A stretch of DNA of 64,000 bases from Annulohypoxylon bovei var. microspora (taxonomy: Eukaryota; Ascomycota; Sordariomycetes; Xylariales; Hypoxylaceae). The stretch spans positions 1-64,000 of the forward strand of contig MU405358.1 of assembly GCA_022836615.1 (NCBI GenBank), in the 5' to 3' direction. A program made the translations under genes and the position numbers. Below the pieces are notes generated by a model. That model was not told the origin of the DNA. It searched no databases and worked only from the letters and a program-made list of their open reading frames with translations. How positions within the stretch are numbered: position 1 is the first letter of the stretch; every line of letters begins with the position of its first letter. Positions 1 through 14,344 of this stretch are shown in pieces.

Positions 1-100
1 ATCGAACCCCGGTTAAACCAAGGTTAAACCCCGGCTAAACCCCGGGATTCCAAAATTCGGGGGTATTGTGTCCGCGGAGCGCGGGGACCTCGCGTATAAA
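1..100 (-). repeat. Truncated copy C of the tRNA-like repeat module
   Basis: The first ~100 bases match the right-hand end of the two repeats at 29085-30240 and 33983-34960. In order they share the complement of a B-box-like TTCGAT core (1-8, cut by the window edge), a CCGGTTAAAC motif, ATTGTG (65-70) and a GC-rich hairpin ending TCGCGT. Read on the minus strand this is B-box and A-box-like DNA with a 5' hairpin. The spacer between the boxes is longer than in the other copies and holds several CCCCGGYTAAAC-like repeats. The rest of the element lies outside the window. Homology is visible by eye; the tRNA origin is inferred. Confidence 0.6.
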
Positions 101-3100
101 TATAAGGTAAAAGTTTTAATAATATATGTAATATATTTAAAAGTTAATTAAAAATGGATAATAATAAAAAAAAATAAAATTAATAATATTTTAAAAAAGA
201 AAAAATTTTTTATAAAAAAGAAATGATTTTCATTAAATTAAAATAATGGAGGTAATGGTAATAAAAAAATAATAAGTTTATATAATAATGGAACTTATTA
301 TTTAAATGGACGATTTACGTTTAAATTTATAAATGAAAACCATGTTTTTATTTAATTTAAAAATTAATATGTGTTTATAAATCATTTAAGTTTAATAATA
401 ATACCCGTACATTAATAATATATGTAACGTATATAATTAAAAATGTATATAAGGTTATTTATTTCTTAATATTTTAATTAATAAAAGAAGGTTATTTTAT
501 AAAAAATCGTTAATTTAATGGTTTTTATTATAACTTTTTATTTTCGATTTAACGTATTTTATATTATTATATAAGCTTTTAATATAATAAATAATTTATT
601 AATTTTTAATGAAAATAACGGTTATATTTACCGTAATTATCCTTTTATATTAATAATTAATTAATGTATAAAAATTAAAAACATAATAAGTTTTATTATT
701 TATATAATTATTTTTTTTATAAGTAAATTATATTAATTTAAATTTAACCTTTAATTAAATTTAATAATATTAAATAATTAAATATATGTTTTTTAACCTT
801 TTTTATATTTATAAAATAATTAAATAATTTGTTGTTTTTTATTAATATAAAAAAAAAATAATCTTTTTAATTTTTTTATATAATTAATGATAAATTTATT
901 ATAATTAATATATTTAAAGAATGTTCGATTATTTTTAACATTTTTTAAAAGGATTTATTAATTTTTAATCCTTTTTTAAAGTTAATTACTTTTAATTTTT
1001 TTTAAAGGAATTATTTATATTTTAATTTTTTTTTAAAAGATTTTTCGTATTTAAACTTTTTTTTAATAAAGTTTAATATAAGTGGGTAACTTTAAATTCT
1101 TAATAAATTATTAAAAAAAAAACGTTTAAATATAAAAGTTAAATGTATTTTAAATATTATAAATTTTTATTTAAATAAATTTTTTTTTTTATTTTAATTT
1201 AACGTTACGTATATATTAAAATTATTTAATAATTTTAATTACTTATAGAAATTAAGCTTTAATAAAGGTATAAAATATTTAAATAATGAAATAATTATAA
1301 TTAAAAATTATTACGATTATAAATTACGTAAATATTTTTTAATTTTTAATAATTTAAATATTATTTATTAAATAATTAAAACCAAATGTTTTAAAATGGA
1401 TTTATAATTTTAATAATTTAAGGTTTTTCGGGATTATGTTTTAAAATTATTTTAATGTTTTAAATATAAGTTTTTATTTAACCGGTTTTATATAAATAAA
1501 ATATTTATAATTAAAGTAAAAATATATTAACGGTTATATTAAAAATATATTTATAATTTTACGATGGATTATTTTACCGAAATGAACTTTTAAGTGTTAA
1601 ATTTTTTAACTTTTTATAAATGGTTTAAAAATAAAATGAATTTTAATATTTTTAAATATATTTATAATTTAAAGATTTTAACCGTAATTAATTATCGTAA
1701 AATATTTACCGATAAAAAGTAATTACTTTTTTAATATTTTTAATAAATATTTTATGTATTTGTTTTTAAGTTTTATAAGATTATTAATGTAAAAATAATT
1801 TTTAATTTAAATTAAAAATAAAATAATAAATTTAATTAATAATGGAAAAATAATTTAATATAACGTTAATTATTACGCGATATATTTAATGTTATTACTT
1901 TTATTAAAAGGTTTAAAAATATTAAATTAATAAGTTTTATTTAAATTTATCCCGAAAATGTGGTTTCGTTTTTATAACATGAAATAAAACCACGTTAATA
2001 ATAATTAACTTAAGAAATCGAAAATTAATTCCATTTTAATAATTTTTTTTTCTTTTTATTTAATAAGCTTTTAATTAATTAAAATAATAATTTCATTAAA
2101 TCGTTATTTAATAAAATTTTATTTATAAAAATAAATAATAACGTTATTTTTAATATTAAAACATTAAGCTTAAATAAATTTAATTATTATAAAGCTTTAA
2201 AAAATAAAAATTATTTTAAATAAAATAAAATTTATTTTATTAAATAAAAATATATTCCATTTAATGATACATTTTAATACGGAAATTAATGTAAAAAACC
2301 TTTTTTTAATAACCTTTTAACCTTTAAATAAACTCCTTAAAAAATTTCTTAAAAACGGGGTTAAAATACTTAAATTACCTTTTAAATATAAATTATTAAA
2401 TAATAAAAAGATTTTATATTAAGAAAAAAAATGAAAAAAAAGATAATTAATTTTTAAATTCTTTAATTTCGATAAAATAATAATTAAAATAACCGATTAA
2501 ACCTTAAGTTTTTAAAAAGTAATAATTAAATTAATCGATTAAACCTTTAATTTTTAAAAAATAATAATTAAAATAATTAATTAATAATACACCGTAATAT
2601 TCGTTAAAAAAATCTTTAATAATTAAATAATTAAATTAATCCATTTATAAAAAATTAAAATAATATTTTAAACCATAAAAATATTAACGATTTCAATAAT
2701 AATAAAAAAAAAAATAATAATAATAAAATTATTAATAAATTTAAAAGCTTAATCGTTTAATATTTTTAAAAAAACAATTTATATTAAATTAATTTTCATT
2801 AATATAAATCGTTTTACTTTATAATTTTTTTTATTTAAAACGAATATATTTTATTATTAAAACATTTATTTAATAATTTAATTAAAATAAAATTCTTTTT
2901 TTAAATAATTAAAATAATAATAAAATATATATTAATTAATAATAACCGTAATAATCGTAAATAATTTATTAAATGATAATTATTAATTTAAACATATAAT
3001 AATTTATATAAATAAATTATTATTTTTATATAAATAAAATAATTAATTTAAATAAAATCATTATTAATATAAAAATAAATTTTTCTTTTTATATATTTTT

Positions 3101-3300
3101 TATTAAATTATATAAAATAATACTTTTTAACTTTAAATCGTTTTTTATTTAATTATTATTATTTTATAAAAAGCGGGTTTTAAATTATAATAATAATTTT
3201 TTATTTTTAATAACCGTTTTTTAATATTTATAATCATTTAAAACATAAAATTATCATTTATGAAAAAAAATAACCGTTATTTCGCAATAAATAACCGTTA
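101..3300. other. AT-rich, gene-free block with RIP-like composition
   Basis: This stretch is almost entirely A and T, with TA-rich runs and stops in all frames. No coding sequence can be recognised. Residual G exceeds residual C on the plus strand up to about 2000, then C exceeds G. The change to balanced composition is abrupt near 3300. The best reading is old repeat DNA degraded by RIP; the original elements are not identifiable by eye. Confidence 0.75.
2478..2590. repeat. 42-bp tandem repeat, about 2.7 copies
   Basis: Units begin at 2478, 2520 and 2562, each with TAATAATTAAA, giving an exact 42-bp period. The first two continue through an ATTAAACCTTNA..TTTTTAAAAA pattern. The third is partial. 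Differences between units are mostly C/T or G/A changes. Confidence 0.75.
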
Positions 3301-4947
3301 TTAAAAAACACATTTTGCTAATATGGTACGTATGTATTCGATGAAAGACCCCTGTACATTGTCCTGTAGGTCGAATATAGAGAAGGGGCTGGAAAAGGGG
3401 AAGTATTCATCCCTAATCAATCTCGCAGGGCTTAGCCTGTTAATGGACAAATCATCGATATATCGTACGATACCGGTTTTGTCTCAGTGACGGGATATTT
3501 CACCGGTGGATGGATATGATGAGGCTGAAGTCGCGTTTGTCTTCGAATCCAATTACTCGGGAGGATGGGATATGAGGATGAAGTGTAGGCTAGGTAATTA
3601 ACTTGGTAGACCGACTTTGACGGCGTATCTGGCGTAAACCTACCACATTGGGGCATATATAGGTAGGTAGGTGGTATTGATATGTCGTCTCTATCAATTG
3701 GTGACCCCTGTCTCTAATGCGATTAGCAAGTAGTATATGTGAGGTTGACGCATGCTAATAATTCGAGGGCATATTGACACGGAAAAACTCATATCACATA
3801 AATAAACTGAGTGCGAAATGTACGGAACTTGAAAAAAACTCAATTGAGGTTGCTTTTATATATCTTTTCTCTTCGGCACAATGATCAAGCCGCCCTTTTC
3901 TTCCCCTTTCCAAGCAACAGAGGGAAATCCAGAAGCGACAGGATGCAAAGGCTTGGAGTTTCGTAAAATAAATGATCAAAAATCAGACATCTCACACAAA
4001 GGCGAGTGAGTACACGACACATGCTTTGCAGTTATTTTTTAGTTTCTCTCCCACAAATTTCTCCTCAGACCATTCTCGCACGGCGAGAGTTCAACAACGG
4101 GGTATCTCAACACAATACGAAGGCGGGTGAAAATAAAATGAATAAAAATCAAAAGGGTATGAAAGTGCCTTCGTTGGCATCTGTCTCGTGGCTCATAACT
4201 GAACTCCGCGATAGATGCAGAAAAATGGGGTTGTATTCGAAGTGAAAAAAGGTAGTCCAGCCAGCAACGCTATTCGTATCGAATAGGCTCTCTCTTGTTC
4301 CCAGCCCACCGTCTCAACGGTTGATGGGGGATGTTTCAGATCTTGCATAACTATGACCAGCCCCAAGGCTGACAAGGGGGTATCGGAAGATGATGGGGGT
4401 GTAATAAAATGTATGCGACATGAGAAGAATAAATGTAAATCCTTGGGGGTGTTTGCAAGTCTGTCGGTCCGGGGAGAGAGGGCACGCAATATGATGGTCA
4501 TGTCAAATAGGCTGGAGATGACATGACATGAAAATTAGTTGACAAATGCGCGCGTTGCCGGTTTATTGAAACATTAAGGGTGTTTCTAAGAAAAATAAAG
4601 TAGCACCAAACGCTCAACACCTGTAGAAGGGTCGAGGGGAAATGTCTTGTGGTCGAGGTAAATTTGTTGTTTCATTGGCGATGGGCGATTGCGAACTGTG
4701 AGGTACGCGAAAGCTCAAGGTAGAATGGTTGGTTGCTGTTGATTGTGATGTCGTGCATTGTTCGTTTCGTCGCATGTAATGTAGCCAGACAGCGCTGAAG
4801 ACGAAGTATTCTGATTTTTGACAAAAGAAATGAAGTAGATGTTTGTTCATATCGAAGTTTAGAGAAGGTGTTATGAATGTTACGAAGTTTGTTTCGATCA
4901 TAACGGTTTCGCCGTTACGGCAGTAAGATGCGCCAGGCGGCGCAAAC
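3301..4947. other. Balanced-composition DNA without a convincing gene
   Basis: Composition is ordinary here, but the open frames are short, overlap on opposite strands and show no domain, signal peptide or splice-supported extension. Part of 4500-4940 may be the 3' flank of the downstream minus-strand gene. I see no RNA gene. Confidence 0.5.
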
Positions 4948-5295
4948 TTACATCATCGCCGCGAAAACCATGCCGGCAAACCCAACAAACGCAGCTGGTG
5001 CTAGCATAGCGCCGCTGTTCTGGTTGTCGATGGAAGGACTGACAGTTGGCGCAGCAGTGGTAGGTGAACCATCAGCACCAGTTGTCACAGTCGCGGAAAC
5101 GATGCCGGAAGAAGCTGTGACGCTGCCGGTGGCGGTGGGGAATACGGTCGTCGAGTTTGCGCTGAAGACGCTGGATGTAGCGACCTTTTGGATGGTGATG
5201 TACTTGGTCATCGTCATAGTTGATGTGGTCGTAGAGGTCTCTGCGACTGCCAACAAAGGCAGGAGCGCGGTCGCGAGGAGAGCGGATATTTGCAT
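4948..5295 (-). CDS. Small secreted GPI-anchored Ser/Thr-rich protein
   Basis: This is a single-exon reading frame of 115 residues on the minus strand, start ATG at 5295 and stop TAA at 4948. Residues 1-18 (MQISALLATALLPLLAVA) form a typical signal peptide ending in Ala-Val-Ala. The middle (about 19-90) is rich in Thr, Ser, Val and Ala, as expected for an O-glycosylated wall protein. The C terminus has small residues (Asn-Ser-Gly) followed by a hydrophobic tail of about 20 residues, the classic GPI-anchor addition signal. The product is expected at the plasma membrane or cell wall. Fungi carry many such short proteins, often of unknown role. It is the only supported gene in the island between the two AT-rich blocks. 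No specific family is recognised. Confidence 0.75.
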   Translation of the reverse strand: MQISALLATALLPLLAVAETSTTTSTMTMTKYITIQKVATSSVFSANSTTVFPTATGSVTASSGIVSATVTTGADGSPTTAAPTVSPSIDNQNSGAMLAPAAFVGFAGMVFAAMM

Positions 5296-8200
5296 CTTGA
5301 TGCGTGTCTTGGACTCGAAGTCGTAGTATACGGTTTGTATAAGTAGTGATATGCGACGATATATTGTCGCAAAGTTGAATTTGCTTAAGTAAAGCCTGTC
5401 GTAGAATAGAATCTCACTCTCCTAATTGCTCAGTCTTCTTTTCCAAGTCTCTTTTTTATAGAATCCTCGGTAGGTGTCCGTGTCTCGTAATAGAAGCGTA
5501 GATATACTGGAATCGATATGATGTGATGAGATTTTGCGCGATGCAAAGAATGTTAAGTTGAATACTCGGTACTCAAGGTCGGTTTGACTTATTTCTTCGT
5601 AATGTCGTAAATATGGACTCTGCCAACGAAGCCCTGTGAGTTTTGAAGAAGTGAGTGTGTGAGAAAGAGAAGAAGGGTGTGTGAGAAAGTAAGGCGAGGG
5701 TATCAAGTAGTTTAATGAAGGAGTGAGAGAAATGGGTGTCAGAGAGGAGCGGGATGGGAAGCCACGATCATCTCTGGGGACCCTTGTAAGTCACTTTGTT
5801 GCGCAAAATGGGCGAGAGATTAATGGCGATTGAGAATCAAAGCAAGGGTACCTGAAATTAGCGTTGCACCTATTTCTCGCACTAGTCGGCTAGGGACCTC
5901 TGGGGTGCTAGGGTCGACAAGGCGTCAATCTGGACCAATCGTTGTTAGTCTTTCGTCTCCATAATTTTAATAATTACCTGTGGCTTACTCTGCACGCGCC
6001 TGGTCTTTCCTTCCGAAGAATAAGGTAGTGGAGGTATCATACAATAGGTAGACAAAGCGCACTTGACTATAAAATTCTTTATAGAGTTCTAAAAAGGACT
6101 ATGCACAACTTGAACTATGGGTTTATTGTTCGAGGAGTAAAATAGAATAACGCAAGGCATTAAGTATATAAGGGATACAATCAGAGGAGAAAGAGAAGAG
6201 AAGGGACGAGAATACCCCGTCACATATACCTACCTCCATGTAAGTACCTGGGTATGTACCAGTGTACCAGGTATCTAAGTACCTAGTAGTGGCACTGATT
6301 GCGGATTGCATCCTCCGATTGCACAGGGCAACGGAAATTACATAGGTACATCGACACATCAGAGAGACATGGATGGATGAGATGATGAGATGGCTCTAAT
6401 CCAATTGCCAAAAGTGCCCCAACCCAGTACCGCTTTTTCTATTACCTAGGTGCTTATCACCCAAAGAAGTAGGAATTTGCAACGCTTGTGCCTAATATGG
6501 TTTAACAGAGTTCTCTCATCTTCGATTTCCTCTAATGCTGTCGGTATTCAGAATCCTTGAACAAAGACTTGATCGCATCTCTCTTTTAGGTCACTTATGA
6601 TTATTTCTTACAGCACATTATCCTCTCATTAGCCTCTAATAACCTCATGTTATCTATTAAGTTTATTCATAAAGTATCATCCCCATATCATCCCACTGCA
6701 AAAGATTGCATAATTTCTACGTGACTGGGGTCTACGTAAGAGTGGCATTAGCTGATTGGTCGCATTGGGTTCCATTTGTTCCTGCAGATTTGGCATTCTG
6801 TTCCTGACTAAACCAAGATGGGGAAGTCTGAGCATTCTAAAATTTCCGTCAGAATTCAAATTTCCCCCAGATTGGTCCGAGTGGTTTCCGCTCTTCCACC
6901 CCGAAAGGTTCAGCGTAGTACCGAGAGGCGCTATTACCAAGGTACCAAAGCGTATCACAGAAGGTTAGTTCCTGCACAGACTTGTAGGTTGTAGTCAATA
7001 CCTAGGTAGAGGTTCCCAACTTTGCGGAGAAGATCTTGCCCTAGATATGGAAGTCCATTTAAACAATTAAACAATAAACGATAACGCCATTGTCCCTCTT
7101 CTCGCTACCTAAATTAACCTCCTTTCGGCTACCTACTTGCAAAATCTAATAAATACTATTATGTTCTATTTTATTCTACCAAGCCCCGAGGCTCAAGGTG
7201 GAAATGTTGACGGTAATCATCATACAGAACAAAGACAGCAATGCAAGGCGACTTAAAGTCGTCACCACCGTCTGTTCGCGACACCGCGTTTTGACGCAGA
7301 TCGGGATCAGCTAGCTACATACATGTAAGGTACCCGACCTTATTACCTGGTGCCTAACGGCTAAACGGTCAGCTTGTCGCCATGTGTCACGAACGAGAGC
7401 GCACCACGTCTATTTTGTATTGTCATGAACTACACAAAATCTGAGGTTCGGATCTTTTTTATAAAAGTTTGCAACAGGCATACCCTATCATAGCGTCCCA
7501 CGCCGTGCAGCTTGTGGGACTAGGCTAGGCATACTTCTAACCTGATGGTCGCCACCATGGGGCTGAATTTTAGTTTTTTTTCTCCTTCTCACGATGCACA
7601 CCGACACAAGTTTTGAACAAACCGATGGATTTTCGGGTGATTAGAACCTAGGTTCTACATAGTAGGGCTCTTAATACTGTTGTCCTACTTTCCTACATAG
7701 GTACAATACACCAGCTCGGAAAAGATGCTTACCTACCTTTGATGCTACCTAGGTTGGTACCTAGGCATATAGTTACACCATCAAGGTGGACGCTAGCGAC
7801 GGGCGTTTTCGTGATAGCTTCGAACCGATGTCCTCTAGCTTCATCTTTGTTGGTGTTGCTATTACCTAGGTATCTTTTCAGGGGCTAATCTTTCCTTAGG
7901 CTTATTGTCCTCGCTTATGCCTCGGAGCCCTGTACCTATCGCGACGTTGGTCCAGAACCCTGGTGACCATGTGGTTTTGCCGAATGCGGCCACTCAAGTC
8001 TAGAGCATTTGAAAACGCGAACGACCCCTGTGAGACAAGTCACGTTTCTAACCCTTCATGATCTCATGGTGGTCAAACCTACTAGTACGCCCAAGAGAAA
8101 TTATCGAGAGGTCTTATGTGTGTCTTTCTAATAGTTTGCCTCCTATCGCGACATCAATGCAAGGATGCAAATTAACCGTTGCGTACTAGGCAATGACGCG

Positions 8201-9295
8201 GAATGGGAATTCTACCGTATGAATTGCCTATTTTGCTCTGTTCGAAGTCCCTCGATATCGGATGTTAATCGTTCTGCGGATTGACGAGGCGAGCAAGGGG
8301 TACGAGGCACCAAGGTAGTAGATGTGATCTATGATCGTCGCACTTTAATAGCCTTGTATTGTCGAGATGTTGATCGGTCGTTAACCCGGCGCGGCTCATC
8401 GCAGATCACGATCTTCGGAATATTCTTTCAACGTCTTCTAAATTTTTTTTATAGCAACGTATTCGATACTATGTTTGCTCCTGCGCAATCATAGAAGAGA
8501 TCATTTACACATGCTTGCTTGTGTGGATGCTATGGAAGATGACCCTGGCTCAAAAGATTTTATTCCTAGTCGTGGCCCACGATTACTTTCCAACTAGGTC
8601 CTAAATAGAAACTTACCACTTCAACTACGGCGCAGGCGAAGTCGCCTCAGAAATAGACTTGGTGGCTACACGCGGGTTGGAAGCTAAGCATGAGCTAGAT
8701 TCTACGCCTGCGCCTGCGCTTGGAATCAGTTCAAGATGATTTCTATTGCTAGAAAGGGCTCTTGACGGTGTTACAGCAAGAAGGATTCGATTTTGATCTA
8801 AGTCGTCGCGCAAAGCTATTGACTTATTGACCTAGTGCCCTTTGTGTCTTATTATTACTAGCTAGGGGCTAGCTGATTCATGGTACTATGAAGCAATCCG
8901 GCTTAGAGTCCTCGCTTCGGGGAGCATGTCTCGATATTGACGAAGGAGCCAGAAGCCACCATGGTTAAACCGATCCAACTCGGCCCCGAGAACTCCTACC
9001 AATTATTGGGATTCTACTATCCTCCCATGACCAAGAAACTCATAATTTACGGCATCGGCAATTTTTAGACGTATCCTTTGCGCTATGAGATGGTCATATT
9101 ACTATAACAGCTGGAACGGAGTAGAGCGTTATCATAAAATCCCCTATTCTCGTCTTCGATTATGGTATTTCCTTGGTTTTATCGATCATGGAGTTATATT
9201 TCCTAAACAATTATCCCATATAAAATGGAGTAAGTGTTAAATGAGCCTCAAAGCTAACAACCTATAATGCCCTCCCCGGTCACAATTATTTCAAA
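5296..9295. other. 4 kb of balanced, apparently gene-free DNA
   Basis: Composition is ordinary, but I find no reading frame with a recognisable protein or convincing splice structure. The interval carries several copies of the palindrome TACCTAGGTA and dense GTACC/GGTAC repeats (6229-6290). The stretch just left of 5700 is probably the promoter and 5' UTR of the GPI-protein gene. The right end is the presumed host target of the giant element. It may hold decayed genes or lineage-specific genes that I cannot recognise. Confidence 0.45.
6443..7872. repeat. Cluster of TACCTAGGTA palindromes
   Basis: Exact 10-bp palindromes TACCTAGGTA occur at 6999-7008 and 7863-7872. One-base or two-base variants occur at 6443-6452, 7746-7755 and 7758-7767. 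The motif also occurs in the gene-poor right end of the window but not, as far as I can see, inside AT-rich blocks or coding exons. Role unknown. Confidence 0.7.
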
Positions 9296-9304
9296 ATATT
9301 ATAC
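9296..9304. repeat. Left 9-bp target-site duplication of the giant element
   Basis: The sequence ATATTATAC sits directly before the GGGC that starts the left terminal inverted repeat. The same nine bases lie directly after the GCCC that ends the right terminal repeat (48655-48663). The bases beyond the nine differ on the two sides, so the match is exactly nine. Confidence 0.75.
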
Positions 9305-9350
9305 GGGCATTCTGCTGAAACCACCTCGTCGACTAGCTCAGACCACTTCC
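9305..9350 (+). repeat. Left terminal inverted repeat
   Basis: Reading inward, it begins GGGC and contains ACCACCTCGTCGACTAGCTC at 9320-9339, which is identical to the inverted sequence at 48620-48639. Over 46 bases the two ends match at about 35 positions by hand count. Mismatches in the inner half are mostly transitions. A further degenerate ACCACCTC unit lies at 9396-9415, so subterminal tandem units also exist on this side. Confidence 0.75.
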
Positions 9351-12300
9351 AAAGGCGTTCCGAGGGGCTTAAATCCGAAAAAATAGCCTGCCAAGACCAC
9401 CTCCAACTAGTTGACCTAAACAAATTAAACTACTCCACTTAAAAGTTCAATCTTAAACCGTTTTAAATATAACTTAAAATCGAGTTTAAACCAGTTTTAT
9501 AATTACTTAATAATTAATTACAAATTTAATTAATAAAAAGATTCGTGACTTTTATAATTAAATATAAAAATCACGGTAACTTTTATTTTATATTATAAAT
9601 ATAAATTAATTAATAAATATATTTAATTATTATTTTAAGAAATTATAATTAACTTTTAACATTTAAACGCTTTAATTTTTTTTATTATTATTAATAATTA
9701 AGCTTTGAAATTTTTAATTTTTTTAAAAATAATATTTATAATTAATTAAAACTTTTTTAACATAATAATTAATAAGGTCGAAGCAAGGATTAACTTAAAT
9801 ATATCCGCCATTTAAATACATTTAATTACATTTATTATAATTAAAAAAATTATATATTAATTAAACGTTTATAAATAAATACATATTTAATTAATGTAAA
9901 CATTAATATTCATTATTATTATAATAATATTTAATATAAACATTATTAAAATAATTAAATAAAACAATGTAATTTTAAAAGGGACTTTAATTTACTTTAT
10001 AATTTTTATAAGCATATTTTAAAAATAAAATAATATTAATAATTATAATATAAATGGTTAATATTTATTAAAATTTATAATTAATATAATTAAAATTTAA
10101 AGAAATAATTAAAATTTACCTTTATAATTAAAAATAAACGATTAAAATTATATAAATTTTAATTCTTAATAATAACATTTTTAATAATAAACTTAATTAT
10201 TAAAAAAAATATACCATTTAACTTTAAATTATAATTATAATTAATTAATTTTATTAAATTAATATTTAATAAAATTAATTAAATATACATTTAAATTTTA
10301 AACCATTAAAATAATAACTTTATTAATAAATGTTTTTTTAATTTTCGTTAAAATTTAAATAATATAATTAAGTATGTCGGTATTATTCATCACTTTTAAT
10401 TAATCATGATCATTATTAATTAAAGAATTAAAGGGCGTCATAAATCGTATAAAGAAATATTTTTTTTTCGTTAAATTTTAATTAAGGGTTTTCATTTAAT
10501 TTTAATTAAAATTAAACTTATCGCCGGCAAAATTATTAAACTCACCGTTTTACATAATAATATTAACATTTCGTTTTTAATAAAAGATATTTTAAATCAA
10601 GTTAATTTGTTATTAATTTAACCGTTTTAAGTATATTTTAAAGGTTAGTATAATAAAATCTTTAAATATTATTAATTCGGTAAATAAAAGGGATTTAAAA
10701 AGTTTAAAATAAATGGTAAAAAAGCGAATAATAAAGAAATAAAATTATTTAAATATTTAAATATTACGTTTTAAATATATTAATATTTATTATTAATGAT
10801 CATGTATTAAAAAATCATAAATATTATTTAATTTACTTTTAATAAAAAAATAAATATTTAATATTACTTATATGCCGCTTAAAAAAAGGAAAAAAAAGGG
10901 ATTATTCGAAAGTTAATTAAATTTATTTAATAATATATTATTAAATATAAATATAATATTTTATTTATAATTTACATAAATATTATTTATTTATTTATTA
11001 ATAATATATATTATAATCACTACATATTTTTAATAAAACAATTCTTTTATATATAATAATTATAATTAAAACATTAACAATTAATCACGAAAAAAGCATA
11101 ATTTAAATATACATAACATAAACATAAAGCTAATTAAATTATTTAATTACACTTTATCGCATTTAAATATAATAAAGGGTAAACTTACACCCGTTGCAAT
11201 TATCGGTTATTAATATAATTAAAAAAATACCTTTTTAAAATATAATATTTAGTTATTATTTAATAAAGATTAAATTAAAAAATTAAAAACATTGCTTTAT
11301 ATAATAATTATATAATAAATTTATTAAGGTTTTAATTATTTATTATATAATATAAACGAGGTTAAGTAAAAAACGTTAAACGCTTAACAAGTAATGTATA
11401 TATGTGACTTACTTAAATAAATAGGTATATGTAAGAACTTATAAAAAAAAAAAATAAAAAATGATAAATTTACTTAAAAAAAAACAAGAAAAAAGGAGGC
11501 AAAAAGCACGCATTTCGTTTTAATATTAAATAACATATTGATAATTATTTTATTATTAAGTATTTATTTATATAATATAAACATTATTAACATTATAATT
11601 CCATACTTTTTATTATTAATCCTTTTTTAAATTTAAGCCTTTTATATAATAATTAAATTAAAAAACATATTATATTCATAAGGTTTAATAACATAATTTA
11701 AAATCTTTTTATTAAGTTAATTTACTTATAAAAATATATAAATATATCTTAATCCCGTAATAAAACTCCTTTCGTTTTTCTTATAAATAATTTAAATATT
11801 AATTTAATTTTATGTATATAATCTTTATGCAATTAATTATGGAAAAAATATAAAAAGTGATAAAAGAATAATAAATGGTATATTTAAGGGACCAAAGGTT
11901 TAATATATAATAACATAATAGTTATTTAAATAATTAATGAAAAACCATTAAATGGGGAAAATGTTATTATTAATTTCGTTGCTTTTTAACTTAATAATTT
12001 ATTACTATAATAATATATTATTAATAATATTAAGTATATATTATAAAATATATTTTTAAACCACTAATTAATTTTATTAATAATAACATTTATTATATTT
12101 ATTAAAATAAAAACCATACCATTTTAAATACCCTTTTTTAACGGTATTAAAAAATAAACCAAATCCATAAACAATGTTTTTTTAACATTAAATAAAAAAA
12201 TTATTAATATATTATTAATAAATAATGCTTTAAATAACTTATAAATACTTATAAATTATTTATTTACTTTTTTAAATAAAAATTCTTAGCATATAAATGT

Positions 12301-12729
12301 ATTATTAATGGATATATAAACCATATTTTTCTTTAACTTTAAAGTTAATTAAATGTTTATTATGCATGTTATAAGCATTAAAAAAAAAATAATAATCATA
12401 TATTATTTATATTTTATATATTAAAGATTAACATTTAAAAAACCTAAAACGGCTTAAATAAAAATTTATTATTTTAAATTTATTTATTACTTAACATTTT
12501 ATTAAACATAAGCCACATTTTTAAAATAAACTTAAAACCTATTAATTAATTTAAGTCTATTTTATAAAATATAAATCCCCATTTTTAATTAATAATAATA
12601 TATTAAAAGATCACCATATTTAAACAAATTAATAGGTTAATAAAACCGCGTTAATAATAGTTTAACATTATTTTAATAATGCCATAACAATGCGATAATA
12701 ATGTAAACATGGTTTAAGCATAATATGGT

Positions 12730-12771
12730 AATAATATAATAATAATATAATAATAATATAATAATAATATG
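12730..12771. repeat. 11-bp AATAATAATAT tandem repeat
   Basis: About four near-identical units follow one another with only A and T. It looks like a short expanded microsatellite in the RIP-degraded block. It is followed by imperfect inverted repeats around 12775-12830. Confidence 0.6.
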
Positions 12772-14344
12772 AATATAATATAGCGATATTATAACTATAA
12801 TGCGGTTATAATATAATATTATTATATCGTACATTTTATATTTTCATTAACGCCGTTTTATTAAAATAACTCGTCGTTAAAAATAAAGTTTATTAATAAC
12901 ATTCATTAATTTATAATTAATAACCATTACACATTTTATTTTAAAAAAATCTATACTTAAATATTTAATTAATAATTATAATATATATAATATGCAAAGG
13001 TTTTAAACGTTAAAGGAATTTAAAAACTTTTTTATTAACGTTTCAATTATTTTAATAAAGAATCCAATGGTATATTAATATTAATTCTTTATAACAACGT
13101 TTATTAATTAATAATAAAAAAAGATTAATAACTTTACATTAAAAAAAAGTTATATATTAAAAAGCATAAAAAGGGATAATTAAATTCATTAATATTAATA
13201 AATAATACTTAAATTATTAGCTTTAATTAACAAATTATTTAATAATAAAATAAATATCTTTAATTAATAAAAACATTAAAAATAAAAAAAGAAAATAATA
13301 ATAAATTATCATGAACTTTTATAAATAAAACCTTTAAAACTTATAAAAAAACCATAACTTAAAATACGAAACGATAAAATTCCACGTTATTACCATTACA
13401 CTTTATAAACTTAAATAATTTTAAATCCAAATTATTAAAGTTATAAAGTGGTAGCTTCATTTTTAATTTAACTTTATTATTATTACTTAAATAACTTAAC
13501 TTTTATAACATTTAATCAAGTTTTTAATTATATAACGTTCGTTTCATAACATACGAAGCTTTAATTTTTAAATAATAAAATATCACGACATCGAAATTCA
13601 TTAATTACATATTAACATTTACCTTAATATTTTTTATTTTTTTACACTTATTTTCGTTTAAAATCATATCATATACCTAAAATAAGCCAAACGTTATTAA
13701 TATATTATTTATTAACGGTAAACGTTTAATAACAAGGCTTGTTATTTTAATTAAATTCTTAAAAATCCAAGTTTTTATTTTTTTATTTTCTTAATTAATA
13801 ACATTGCTTTTTAAATTAAACCACCAAGGTACAAGGTTTTTATAAAAATATTAATTAAAAAAGTATTTATATTTTAAGATTATATTAATAATAAAAAAGT
13901 GGGACGTGTATGTGGATACATGTGTTTAATAAAATAATAAGTTTCGAATTTATATAATAATAATATTCTTTAAGTAACATTAATTTTATTTAATAAAAAC
14001 TTAATTATAACGGCAAAAATAAAATATCACTTTTAAATATTACCTTAACCTTAATATCCTTTCGCTTTTTTAATAAATGCTAAACGTTTAATTAACTTTT
14101 TATAATAAACGTATTTCGAATTTTATAAATAATTTCTCGCATATATAAGATTATTATTTTAACTTTTATTATTTCTTTAAATAAACCTTACATTTTAAAA
14201 TAACGTAACTAACACCCGTTATAACGATTAAAAATATCAAGCGGTTTTTAAAATCCTTATAATCTTAAATTAATTTTATTAAAATTACTAAAGATAAATA
14301 TTAATAAAAAAAAAAATCAAAAATAAATATCACCATTTTACAGG

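Noticed and set aside
5422..6968. Several 70-95 codon frames right of the GPI-protein gene
   Set aside because: They overlap on opposite strands and lack domains or signal peptides; length is within chance expectation.
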